A DNA stretch of 35,633 nucleotides from an uncultured SAR86 cluster bacterium (GTDB lineage: Bacteria > Pseudomonadota > Gammaproteobacteria > Magnimaribacterales > TMED112): contig CACLXU010000009.1 of NCBI GenBank assembly GCA_902610995.1, positions 1 to 35,633 of the forward strand, written 5' to 3'. The position numbers were made by a program, and so were the translations under genes. The notes beneath the pieces were generated by a model, which did not search any database, was not told the origin of the DNA, and saw only the letters and a program-made list of their open reading frames with translations. Of the stretch, positions 1 through 6,865 are shown in pieces (position 1 is the stretch's first letter; every line of letters starts with the position of its first letter).

Positions 1-433
1 ATACATTAAGTTCTTGTCTTTTAATATCTGTCTCGCCCATATAGATTGTACAATCAAGACCTAATTTTGCACATATAGTTGCAGTAGCAACTCCATGTTG
101 ACCTGCTCCGGTTTCAGCAATAATTCTTTTTTTTCCTAGTTTTTTTGCTAGTAATGCTTGTCCAACAGTATTATTTATTTTATGGGCACCAGTATGATTT
201 AGATCCTCTCTCTTAAACCAAACCTTGGCTTTGACTAATTCAGAATATTTTTCAGCAAAATATAAAGGTGATGGTCTACCTACATAGTATTTATATATAT
301 TTGTAAGTTCTTCTTGAAAATTAGCATTATCTTTTATGTCTAGATATAGACTATCCAATTCATTCAATGCATGAGATAAGGTTTCTGGAATAAACAGACC
401 TCCATAATCACCAAAATAACCTTTATTTTTCAA
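1..433 (-). CDS. trpB: Tryptophan synthase beta chain, N-terminal part (cut by window edge)
   Basis: PLP enzyme that joins indole and serine in the last step of tryptophan synthesis. About 144 N-terminal residues are present and the rest lies beyond base 1. The protein opens with the family's [15 protein letters not shown] block. The PLP lysine is K85 in the HTGAHKINN motif, and the catalytic glutamate is E107 in AETGAGQHG. The start is a TTG at 431-433: the frame closes upstream at a stop (443-445) and there is no early ATG. The first 11 bases overlap the end of trpF, so translation is probably coupled. It is the last visible gene of the minus-strand operon that begins near 3781. Confidence 0.95.
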   Translation of the reverse strand, partial: MKNKGYFGDYGGLFIPETLSHALNELDSLYLDIKDNANFQEELTNIYKYYVGRPSPLYFAEKYSELVKAKVWFKREDLNHTGAHKINNTVGQALLAKKLGKKRIIAETGAGQHGVATATICAKLGLDCTIYMGETDIKRQELNV

Positions 434-1016
434 TGAAGTCTCCTAAAATTTTAATCATGTCTTGATCTTTAATGCCTGGACTAAGTTCTATTTTTGAATT
501 GATATCAACTCCCCAAAAATTTAAGTTCTGAAGGTTGTTTATATCGTCTATACCAATACCGCCCGCAATCATAATTGTGGGAAATAAATTTTTATCTATT
601 GAGTTTAAATCCACTTTTTTACCCGTTCCGCCTAAATTGTTAATCATATTGTCGACCAAGTATTTATGTTTATTAGGATTTAATAAATCTTTATAAGCGT
701 TTTGTTTCAAAGTTGTTACAGACACAGGTATAAGTAATTTATGTAAAAAATGATCTGTCTTTAAGTCTCCATAGATTTGTAACGTCGATTCAGGGGAATA
801 AGTAATTATATTATTCAATATATCAGCTCTATCAGATCTAAAGAGGGCCACAAATTTTTCTCCTAGATCATATTTGTGATACATCTCAATCGCCCATTTT
901 TGCTCAACATATCTAGGGCTCTCTTCAATAAAATTAAATCCAAAATAATCAATATTTGAGTTTAATAAACTCACAATATCTTCCTCTCGGGTTAACCCGC
1001 AAACTTTTATTTTCAT
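423..1016 (-). CDS. trpF: Phosphoribosylanthranilate isomerase
   Basis: Catalyses the Amadori rearrangement of N-(5-phosphoribosyl)anthranilate in tryptophan synthesis; a cytosolic TIM barrel. The N-terminus MKIKVCGLT is the family signature and carries the general-base cysteine (C6). Further on, YLVDN followed by [11 protein letters not shown] matches the conserved acid and phosphate-binding region, and [12 protein letters not shown] is the second phosphate grip. At 197 residues it is full length for a monofunctional TrpF, not fused to TrpC as in enteric bacteria. It follows the cupin gene by 5 bases and overlaps trpB by 11, so it sits within one transcript. Confidence 0.95.
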   Translation of the reverse strand: MKIKVCGLTREEDIVSLLNSNIDYFGFNFIEESPRYVEQKWAIEMYHKYDLGEKFVALFRSDRADILNNIITYSPESTLQIYGDLKTDHFLHKLLIPVSVTTLKQNAYKDLLNPNKHKYLVDNMINNLGGTGKKVDLNSIDKNLFPTIMIAGGIGIDDINNLQNLNFWGVDINSKIELSPGIKDQDMIKILGDFIEK

Positions 1017-1021
1017 ATTAA

Positions 1022-1459
1022 TTATTTCTTAGATTGAGGGTCTTTGTCTGATTCAGCAGATCTGCCTCGCCAACCTGCTTTATCAAATAATCTTAAATAG
1101 ACCAATTGATCGTGATCACTTTCATTTAATACTTTAACGTAGTCACCCTCTTCCGCGAGGATTACATCTCCAGCTGCTAATGCATATTCATCTTTATGCA
1201 TTATCCCGTGAGATGGATCGTGTCCATGGCCATCTTGAGTGTTTGCGTATTCTACAACTTCCATAAGTCCACGACCTGATACAACAACATAAATAACTTC
1301 ACTCTCAAGAAGCCTATGTCCATAAGTAGACATACTCGGTTCTATCACAGTTTTACTTGCGATTAATTTATTTAATAAATCATTTGTCCAAACTGTATAA
1401 CTGTCATCCTTTCTCTCTGGGACGCCACCTACTCGGAAATTTACATACTTTTTAGCCAT
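1022..1459 (-). CDS. Cupin-fold protein of unknown role
   Basis: A 145-residue cytosolic protein with a single cupin-like barrel. The first cupin motif is around residues 46-64 (GHRLLESEVIYVVVSGRG), with one histidine (H48) and glutamates E52/E54. The second is around 97-115 (GDVILAEEGDYVKVLNES). Between them lies a His-rich insert (residues 78-88: H78, H80, H84, H88), unusual for a small cupin and possibly metal-binding. The C-terminus is a charged tail. It lies between the SnoaL-like gene and trpF in the same direction. I cannot assign a substrate. The cupin call rests on motif spacing, not on a recognised close family. Confidence 0.7.
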   Translation of the reverse strand: MAKKYVNFRVGGVPERKDDSYTVWTNDLLNKLIASKTVIEPSMSTYGHRLLESEVIYVVVSGRGLMEVVEYANTQDGHGHDPSHGIMHKDEYALAAGDVILAEEGDYVKVLNESDHDQLVYLRLFDKAGWRGRSAESDKDPQSKK

Positions 1460-1502
1460 AAGTGTTGTTAATTTTAAATAGAAAATAAAAGATTACAAAT
1501 CC

Positions 1503-1913
1503 TTAACGCCAAATTTGAGGATTAGTTAAATGTTTCTCCATTTCTTGTTGAATAACTTGCAAGCTTTTCTGTGGCCTTAGATATACTTTCATTTCAGTAA
1601 ATTTCATTTCATCATTCCATTTAAAGGTATCAATTCCATTTACCTGAATACCATCAATCTCACAATTAAACTCAAGCATAGCATTGTGGTTAGATTTAAT
1701 TTCTCTGACGTATCTAAAATCTTCTGCATTTAGAAATGCCTTACTTGCAGCTATCAAATAAATAAATCCCATATGTTTATCTTTAGGCCTATGAACTACT
1801 GGAGAAAAAAATGTAAATTCTTCATCTAATAGCTCATATAGCAGATTATAGTCAGAATCTTCTAGGGATTTATGCCAATTAATAACAGGATCAATTAATT
1901 CTTGCGTATTCAT
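1503..1913 (-). CDS. SnoaL-like / NTF2-fold protein
   Basis: A 136-residue protein with the pattern of SnoaL-like NTF2-fold proteins: an N-terminal helix pair (IDPVINWHKSLEDSDYNLLYELLDEEFTFFSPV) and a run of beta strands (REIKSNHNAMLEFNCEIDGIQVNGIDTFKWND). The family includes small isomerases, hydrolases and many uncharacterised ligand-binding proteins; the sequence does not show which. No signal peptide is seen. Its start overlaps the 3' end of the dipeptidase gene by 23 bases, so coupled translation in the same operon is likely. I infer no specific reaction. Confidence 0.7.
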   Translation of the reverse strand: MNTQELIDPVINWHKSLEDSDYNLLYELLDEEFTFFSPVVHRPKDKHMGFIYLIAASKAFLNAEDFRYVREIKSNHNAMLEFNCEIDGIQVNGIDTFKWNDEMKFTEMKVYLRPQKSLQVIQQEMEKHLTNPQIWR

Positions 1914-2997
1914 CTACTTCTCTCCAAACTCTAATTGTGTTGCCACCAAGTACTTTCCTTATTTCAGAAATAGAATAACCCCTTTTTAACATCTCGTTAA
2001 TTAAATTAGGAAAATAAGATACATCTTTTAAACCAGTTGGTAAGGTGTCGCCAACACCATCAAAGTCTGATCCAATTCCGATATGATCAATTCCAGCTAC
2101 TTCTACAGCCCTATCTATATGATCAACAACTTGTTCTACTGTTGCAAAGACGTTGTCTTCGGTTGGAGCTGCATCATTAGATCTAGATTTATCAATTATA
2201 AAGGACGAACCAAAATTAATATGCAATACACCTCCATTTCTTGCTAACTCAACCAGCATTTTGTCAGAAACGTTCCGTTCCCATCCTGGAGTAAAATGGC
2301 GCAAAGAAGAATGACTTGCTATTACAGGTGCCTTAGATAATTTTAATACCTCAAAAAATGCTTCATCTGATACATGTGATATATCAATCATCATTCCAAC
2401 ATCATTCATTTCTTGTATTAATGTTTTTCCAAATGGACTTAATCCACTCCATCTCTTGTTATCATCATATGATGAGTCACTTATGTGATTGCTCTTAGAA
2501 TGTGTAAGAGTGATATACCTTATGCCTCGTTCGTAAAAGTATTTTACTCGTTCAAGCTTACCCTCGAGAGGAGCACCATTTTCTATGCCTAATGCTATGC
2601 CGATCAAATTTTGTCCAGGTAAATTCCCAACATAGACATTGTCTTTGAGGATAAAAAATTTATCAGGTGAATCATCCACTACGGACTCCACCATATCAAT
2701 AAGCTCATTAGCTAATTCAAAACTTGTTTTATTTTTTTCTGTATCAGCAGGTAGATAGATTGAAAAGAATGGGATATTTAATCCTCCCTCCATTGCTTTA
2801 ACATAATCAAAATTCAAGGAGGTCAAACCAGATATATCCTCAAAATTTCCTGTTTGATCTAACTGGCTACGTAATCTATATGGAACGTCAATATGAGCAT
2901 CTACAATAAGAGATTCATTTGCTAGGACTTTTGGATCAACTGTTGTGTTGCATGAAGTGAGAATAAATATAACTGTAAAAATTACATATCTACTCAT
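1891..2997 (-). CDS. Membrane dipeptidase (peptidase M19), lipoprotein
   Basis: Zinc-dependent dipeptidase of the renal dipeptidase family, predicted to be a cell-envelope lipoprotein. I chose the ATG at 2995-2997 over one 45 bases upstream because it directly opens a lipoprotein signal peptide (MSRYVIFTVIFILTSC, lipobox LTSC, C16). Family motifs follow: VDAHIDVPYR (metal ligands H35, D37), GIALGIENGAPLEG (bridging glutamate), YITLTHSKSN, MMIDISHVSD, PVIASHSS and HIGIGSDFDGVG. At 368 residues it has the usual family length. Its start overlaps the end of the SDR gene by 8 bases, and its end overlaps the SnoaL-like gene. The likely role is cleaving dipeptides in the periplasm; the substrate is unknown. 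Confidence 0.92.
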   Translation of the reverse strand: MSRYVIFTVIFILTSCNTTVDPKVLANESLIVDAHIDVPYRLRSQLDQTGNFEDISGLTSLNFDYVKAMEGGLNIPFFSIYLPADTEKNKTSFELANELIDMVESVVDDSPDKFFILKDNVYVGNLPGQNLIGIALGIENGAPLEGKLERVKYFYERGIRYITLTHSKSNHISDSSYDDNKRWSGLSPFGKTLIQEMNDVGMMIDISHVSDEAFFEVLKLSKAPVIASHSSLRHFTPGWERNVSDKMLVELARNGGVLHINFGSSFIIDKSRSNDAAPTEDNVFATVEQVVDHIDRAVEVAGIDHIGIGSDFDGVGDTLPTGLKDVSYFPNLINEMLKRGYSISEIRKVLGGNTIRVWREVDEYARIN

Positions 2998-3781
2998 ACC
3001 TGCCACCTGCGACTTTATTGCCAATAAACTTAACCAACCCATTTGGCAGAAAACGCAACGTGTTCACTAAAAACTTATAGACTAATCCAGGTATAACAAT
3101 TTGTTTGTTTTTAAATAGGCCGTTTATTCCAGCTTCAGCAACATCGTCAGCTGACATTTTCATAAATGATGGTACTTTATCCATTTGCTTTTGTGTTCCA
3201 CTCACTGAGTGAAACTCAGTTACTGTGAAGCCTGGACACAAAGCAGTAGCATTAATATTTTCTCGGTTATAGGCAGCGTTAATTGCCTCTACAAACCTAT
3301 TCATAAATGTTTTTACAGGACCATAAAGTACAGCATATCTTGGAGAAGCTGGTGCAAACCCTGCAACTGATGAAACAACTAGTACTTTTCCACCTCCCCT
3401 TTTAATAAAATCTTTAAGGTAAAGTTTTGTTTGCATTATTACTGATAACCCTAATACTCGTAGACAATCTTCCTCATCATCAAGTGAAACTTCATGTAGG
3501 GTTTTATTATGTTGATATCCAGCATTAAGCACTAATATTTCGACATCTAGTTTAGTTTCCCTTGAGTAGTCATAGATTTCTTTTGGCGAATTTTTGTTTT
3601 TTAGGTCAGATTGAAGCACTTCTACATTTACATTAAATTTCTTTTCAATATCTAATGCAATCTCTTTTAATCTATCTATTCTTCTTGCTACAAGAAATAG
3701 ATCGTATCCCCTCTCTGCAAATTTATATGCTATTGATTTTCCTATACCGGCAGTTGGACCAGTTACTAATACTACTGACAT
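2990..3781 (-). CDS. Short-chain dehydrogenase/reductase (SDR)
   Basis: NAD(P)-dependent oxidoreductase with a Rossmann fold. The cofactor motif TGPTAGIG is at residues 7-14, NAG at 86-88, the catalytic serine in VVSS near 137, and the YxxxK pair as Y153 and K157. At 263 residues it is a classical SDR. The C-terminal FLVNTLRFLPNGLVKFIGNK suggests membrane association, as in some lipid-related SDRs, but the substrate cannot be read from sequence. A good Shine-Dalgarno (AAGGAG) lies 6-7 bases before the ATG. It is the first gene of the operon running to trpB. Confidence 0.92.
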   Translation of the reverse strand: MSVVLVTGPTAGIGKSIAYKFAERGYDLFLVARRIDRLKEIALDIEKKFNVNVEVLQSDLKNKNSPKEIYDYSRETKLDVEILVLNAGYQHNKTLHEVSLDDEEDCLRVLGLSVIMQTKLYLKDFIKRGGGKVLVVSSVAGFAPASPRYAVLYGPVKTFMNRFVEAINAAYNRENINATALCPGFTVTEFHSVSGTQKQMDKVPSFMKMSADDVAEAGINGLFKNKQIVIPGLVYKFLVNTLRFLPNGLVKFIGNKVAGGRYE

Positions 3782-3801
3782 AATTATCTCCTTATTAGAG
3801 C

Positions 3802-3807
3802 ATTATA
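3802..3807 (-). promoter_or_regulatory. Probable -10 element for the SDR-trpB operon
   Basis: A perfect TATAAT on the minus strand lies about 20 bases upstream of the SDR start codon, just before its Shine-Dalgarno. No good -35 hexamer is found at 16-18 bases. The call rests on the -10 match and its position in front of the first gene of the operon, in AT-rich DNA where chance matches are common. Confidence 0.35.
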
Positions 3808-3847
3808 TATAAAAATGTAAATTTAATATTGATTATTATTTAAACAG

Positions 3848-3868
3848 GTTGATTAATTTTTGATCAAC
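3848..3868. repeat. Short inverted repeat upstream of the SDR-trpB operon
   Basis: GTTGAT (3848-3853) and ATCAAC (3863-3868) are perfect inverted arms separated by 9 bases, with further partial symmetry outside (CAG on the left, CTG on the right). It lies about 40 bases upstream of the putative -10 element of the minus-strand operon, where an activator or repressor could bind. It does not resemble the TrpR operator. Confidence 0.35.
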
Positions 3869-3987
3869 TGATCTTGCTTTTTATCTAATGTCAAAATATT
3901 TTTAATTTTTTTTGCATCCTACAAGTCACTAAAAATAATAGTTTCCAGGAGCATAAAAAAAAACATATATTTTTTTTCATAAGATGC

Positions 3988-4016
3988 TTGCAAATGTAAA
4001 TGCACTTTACTAAAGT
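3988..4016 (+). promoter_or_regulatory. Probable sigma-70 promoter of the pheA-upstream RNA
   Basis: TTGCAA at 3988-3993 (-35, four of six consensus bases) and TAAAGT at 4011-4016 (-10, four of six) are separated by 17 bases. Initiation is predicted near 4022-4024, at the left end of the structured stretch that ends in the terminator at 4217-4246. Confidence 0.45.
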
Positions 4017-4021
4017 AGATA

Positions 4022-4248
4022 TTACCTCAAGATAACCAGATCAGAAAGGGAACTGCAGAACCCAGAATGAAAAAGTTACTTAGGAAGAGAACAGAAAGGT
4101 GAAAGTTCTAGAAAGCTTAGCTAGCAATAAAGCGAACTAGACCACCGAGGATAAAAGAGATCTTATCCAAGGATGCAGAAGGTAATCTCACTTTTGACAC
4201 CTACTGATCTCGACTGAAAAAAACTGAGCTTGCTCAGTTTTTTTTTGT
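4022..4248 (+). ncRNA. Structured RNA of unknown family upstream of pheA (sRNA or leader)
   Basis: About 225 bases between a promoter-like sequence and an intrinsic terminator, with no convincing coding frame. Local hairpins: GGATAA (4149-4154) with TTATCC (4163-4168); GGTG/AGTTC (4098-4108) with GAACT/CACC (4134-4146); and GGG (4048-4050) with CCC around a CTGCAG core. Two long-range pairings cross: TTACCT (4022-4027) with AGGTAA (4180-4185), and AGATCAG (4038-4044) with CTGATCT (4204-4210). They would form a pseudoknot or two alternative states. Four GGA motifs are scattered through it, faintly like CsrA-titrating RNAs. It does not show the signatures of tmRNA, RNase P RNA, SRP RNA, T-boxes or 6S RNA. 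It could be a free sRNA or a pheA attenuator leader. Confidence 0.55.
4217..4246 (+). terminator. Intrinsic terminator 26 bases before pheA
   Basis: ACTGAG, loop CTTG, CTCAGT, flanked by seven A on the left and nine T on the right, is a textbook rho-independent terminator. It ends only 26 bases before the pheA start codon, so transcripts from the promoter near 4000 must read through it to express pheA. Confidence 0.9.
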
Positions 4249-4272
4249 CTTTAAAAACCTTACAATCCTTCA

Positions 4273-5085
4273 ATGAAAATTTATTTCTTAGGTCCGTTTG
4301 GCACTAATTCTGATCTTGCAGCACGTCATATTTTTAAAGCAACACAGTATAATTTCATTCCATTAAGATCAATTGAAGATATATTTGAAAAAGTTGCTCT
4401 TAGCCATACCTATTATGGAGTTATTCCTTTTGAAAACTCCTATCAAGGCGTTATAAATTCATCGCTAAACGGATTAATTGATTACGATCTAAAAATTACT
4501 AAAGAATTAAATTTTAAAATAATTCATTCATTCTGCTCTAAAAACGTTGCCATCAAAAATGTAACTAAAATTGCTTCTCATCCACAAGTATTTGGACAAT
4601 GTAACGATTGGTTGAAACGAAATTACCCAAATGCAGAAAAAGTTGTTTGTACAAGCACAGCAGAAGCAGCTGAAATGGCAAAACACGATTCATCTATATT
4701 CTGTATTGCAAATGACTATGCTAAAGACCTATTTGATTTGAATATGCATGAAACAAATATTCAAGATTCAGACAATAATGTAACTCGTTTTCTTGTCATT
4801 GGAAAAATGATTGAAAACAAGGGTAAAGACAATAAAACCTCAATTATGATAAATCTATCTGATAAACCTGGTTCTTTATTATCTATTTTGAAGCCCTTTG
4901 CTGAAAACGATATTAATATGACCAGAATTGAAACAAGACCATCAAGAAATAATGATTTTCAGCATACATTCTTCATAGATTTTGAAGGATATTATGAAGA
5001 TGATAAGGTAGCTGGACTTATTTCAACCTTAGAACAAATGTCAAAGGAATTGAGAATAATTGGATCTTACGAAATATTGTATTAA
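4273..5085 (+). CDS. pheA: Prephenate dehydratase, stand-alone with ACT domain
   Basis: Converts prephenate to phenylpyruvate for phenylalanine synthesis. The catalytic domain covers residues 1-180: GPFGTNSDLA, VIPFENSYQGVINSSL, SHPQVFGQC and NNVTRF with catalytic T171. The ACT domain (about 188-265) carries DKPGSLLSILKPF and RIETRPS, the phenylalanine-binding feedback site. There is no N-terminal chorismate mutase, whereas many gammaproteobacteria have a fused P-protein. The terminator just upstream leaves no room for a missing domain. No Shine-Dalgarno is visible. It overlaps the convergent hydrolase gene by 4 bases. Expression may depend on read-through of the upstream terminator. Confidence 0.94.
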   Translation: MKIYFLGPFGTNSDLAARHIFKATQYNFIPLRSIEDIFEKVALSHTYYGVIPFENSYQGVINSSLNGLIDYDLKITKELNFKIIHSFCSKNVAIKNVTKIASHPQVFGQCNDWLKRNYPNAEKVVCTSTAEAAEMAKHDSSIFCIANDYAKDLFDLNMHETNIQDSDNNVTRFLVIGKMIENKGKDNKTSIMINLSDKPGSLLSILKPFAENDINMTRIETRPSRNNDFQHTFFIDFEGYYEDDKVAGLISTLEQMSKELRIIGSYEILY

Positions 5086-6026
5086 GAATTAGAATCTAAG
5101 TGAACAATGATTTCACTATTAAAATTATCCAGAGACTTTTGAGTTAATAGATGGCCCATGTCCTTAACAGGAACAAAGGTACTGGAGTTTATTAATTTAT
5201 GTGTATTTAACCCCTCTTTAAATGGAATTAACGGGTCTAGTTCACCATGTATAATCAATGTGGGGAGTGTAATATTTCTAACAGATTCTTCTCTTGATTT
5301 ATCTGCTAGAATTGCAAGCAATTGACGGGAAAACCCAGAATCTTCTTTACTGCGATTAATATTGTCTATAACCCCTTGTTTAAACTCAGGTGTATCAAAA
5401 TCAGTATTTCCAGCATCTAGTATTGAATATATCTCTACTGCCCTTTCAATTCTTTTTTCAATTGTTTTTTCTCTTCTTGATCTATCATTAAGTAATTTAG
5501 CAAGACGTCCTCTTGGTGCTGTTGATGCGTCGGGTGTTTTTGCCATTGATGCAATTAATGTAAGTGAATAAAATCTTTCCTCGTTATTTGATGCAAGATG
5601 CTGAGAAATCATTCCTCCCATTGACATTCCAACTAGATGAGATTTATCAATACTTAAATGATCTAATACTGCTAAACCATCATTTGCCATATCCCCAAGT
5701 GAATAAGTAGATCTAATTGGTAACCCTGTATAAAATTTTACGTAATTCCAGATAAAGTTTGGTCTCCCATATTCCTTAAAACTTGTTGATAATCCGACAT
5801 CCCTGTTGTCATAAACGATTGGTCTATAACCATTTTCTTGTAAGAATTCTATGAAAAATTGCGGCCAGTAAGTAAGCTGACCTCCTAACCCCATCACAAG
5901 AAGAACTGGGGTATTATTTTCTGGACCAAAATCTTTATAGTAAATCTGGACATCGCCATTTGTTGCATAACCTTCATCTTCAGAGAAAACAAAAAATGAA
6001 AAGGTGATTAATATTGCCAGTCTCAT
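5082..6026 (-). CDS. Secreted alpha/beta hydrolase
   Basis: A 314-residue alpha/beta-hydrolase with a short N-terminal hydrophobic segment (MRLAILITFSFFVFS) that looks like a signal peptide. The oxyanion region is VMGLGG (44-49), the nucleophile elbow GMSMGG (S135), the acid D264 in HGELDPLIP, and the histidine H292 in DMGHLL. The closest resemblance is to RdmC/aclacinomycin methylesterase-like hydrolases; the substrate is unknown. It is 6 bases downstream of the two-TM membrane protein gene and is probably the last gene of the sigma-factor operon. Its end overlaps pheA by 4 bases. Confidence 0.9.
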   Translation of the reverse strand: MRLAILITFSFFVFSEDEGYATNGDVQIYYKDFGPENNTPVLLVMGLGGQLTYWPQFFIEFLQENGYRPIVYDNRDVGLSTSFKEYGRPNFIWNYVKFYTGLPIRSTYSLGDMANDGLAVLDHLSIDKSHLVGMSMGGMISQHLASNNEERFYSLTLIASMAKTPDASTAPRGRLAKLLNDRSRREKTIEKRIERAVEIYSILDAGNTDFDTPEFKQGVIDNINRSKEDSGFSRQLLAILADKSREESVRNITLPTLIIHGELDPLIPFKEGLNTHKLINSSTFVPVKDMGHLLTQKSLDNFNSEIIVHLDSNS

Positions 6027-6032
6027 AGAAAA

Positions 6033-6383
6033 TTATTTTTTGTTAAATTTATCAGTGGAAAAAAAAGTGAAGTCATACTCTCTCAAACTACCATACAAAC
6101 TTATAAGGCCAAAAGAAACAAGTATTGGGTATAAATATACTTCAATAAATTTTAGTGGATTTAAAATAATTAAATAAAAATTTTGAAGCAATGAAAAAAC
6201 AATCTCATGATAATAAGCACCGACAATAGTAAAAATACAAAAGAATGTAATATCTATAGGTTTAATAGAAATTGACTTAGAGTTATTAGCTAGGATCATC
6301 ACGTATTTGGTAAAAAGATTAGGGTTTTGTAGTTTATATAAACGTTTTTTTTCTGTATTTATAATCTTATTGAATCTGTTCAT
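6033..6383 (-). CDS. Small two-TM membrane protein, possible anti-sigma partner
   Basis: A 116-residue protein I do not recognise. The N-terminal ~40 residues are basic and polar. Two hydrophobic segments follow at about 45-63 (ITFFCIFTIVGAYYHEIVF) and 82-97 (VYLYPILVSFGLISLY), then a short charged tail. The start codon overlaps the stop of the ECF sigma gene as ATGA, so the two are translationally coupled. That arrangement is typical for a sigma factor and its membrane anti-sigma factor. No zinc-binding anti-sigma motif (HxxxCxxC) is present, so the anti-sigma role is only an inference from position. Confidence 0.7.
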   Translation of the reverse strand: MNRFNKIINTEKKRLYKLQNPNLFTKYVMILANNSKSISIKPIDITFFCIFTIVGAYYHEIVFSLLQNFYLIILNPLKFIEVYLYPILVSFGLISLYGSLREYDFTFFSTDKFNKK

Positions 6384-6865
6384 TTTAATTTGACTAAAGC
6401 CCGTTTAATTATTGATTTAATAGTGTTTATATTCATTGCTAATGATTTTGCAATATCTTCATTTTTATAATCATAAACATACTTTAATGTAAAAATAATC
6501 CTTTCCGTGGATGAAAGTGGTTTAATCATATTAAAAAAATCGTCATCTTTATTTTCATAAACCTGTTGCTCGGAAATATCTTCTAGGTCGATGTATTTAT
6601 TTATTGTTTTAATCTCATTTTTAAAGCAATTGATTGCTATTTGAACAAGCCATGTTTTTAACTCTCTAGATGAATCGTAAGAGTTTAAGTATTTCATTGC
6701 TCTTAAAAATGCCATTTGAGTTAGATCCTCTGAAAAGTGAATGTTGCCCGCTGTGATTCTCATCATTACACCAAAAACGTAATTATTATAAGACTTAATA
6801 ATTTTCTCAAAATGATGTATTCCATCATTTAAACAAAGATCAACAATCTCTTTGTCTGATTGCAT
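6380..6865 (-). CDS. ECF-type RNA polymerase sigma factor
   Basis: A 161-residue sigma-70 family protein with only regions 2 and 4. Region 2 (about 18-85) includes HFSEDLTQMAFLRAMKYLNSYD and the -10-reading stretch ELKTWLVQIAINCFKNE. Region 4 (about 108-161) includes LSSTERIIFTLKYVYDYKNEDIAKSLAMNINTIKSIIKRALVKLK, a helix-turn-helix. Its ATG directly follows the stop of the DUF6249-like gene (TAAATG), and its stop overlaps the next membrane-protein gene. The whole cluster is therefore one operon, presumably responding to an envelope signal; the regulon is unknown. Confidence 0.93.
   Translation of the reverse strand: MQSDKEIVDLCLNDGIHHFEKIIKSYNNYVFGVMMRITAGNIHFSEDLTQMAFLRAMKYLNSYDSSRELKTWLVQIAINCFKNEIKTINKYIDLEDISEQQVYENKDDDFFNMIKPLSSTERIIFTLKYVYDYKNEDIAKSLAMNINTIKSIIKRALVKLK

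Noticed and set aside
3950-3985. Long A and T tracts (A9, T8) as a terminator for the upstream region
   Set aside because: The stem would be A-T only with no GC core, and it lies between divergent units where no gene ends.
4067-4102. Eleven-codon frame MKKLLRKRTER in the RNA as a leader peptide
   Set aside because: It has no phenylalanine codons and no well-placed Shine-Dalgarno, and lies within paired RNA. It could be chance.
4022-4248. Identity of the RNA as tmRNA, RNase P RNA, SRP RNA, 6S RNA or T-box
   Set aside because: None of the conserved sequence blocks (tRNA-like ends, GAGGAAAGUCC, GGAAGGAAGC, T-box GGGUGG) is present on either strand. 6S RNA is defined by structure, and the pairings here cross instead of forming one long rod.
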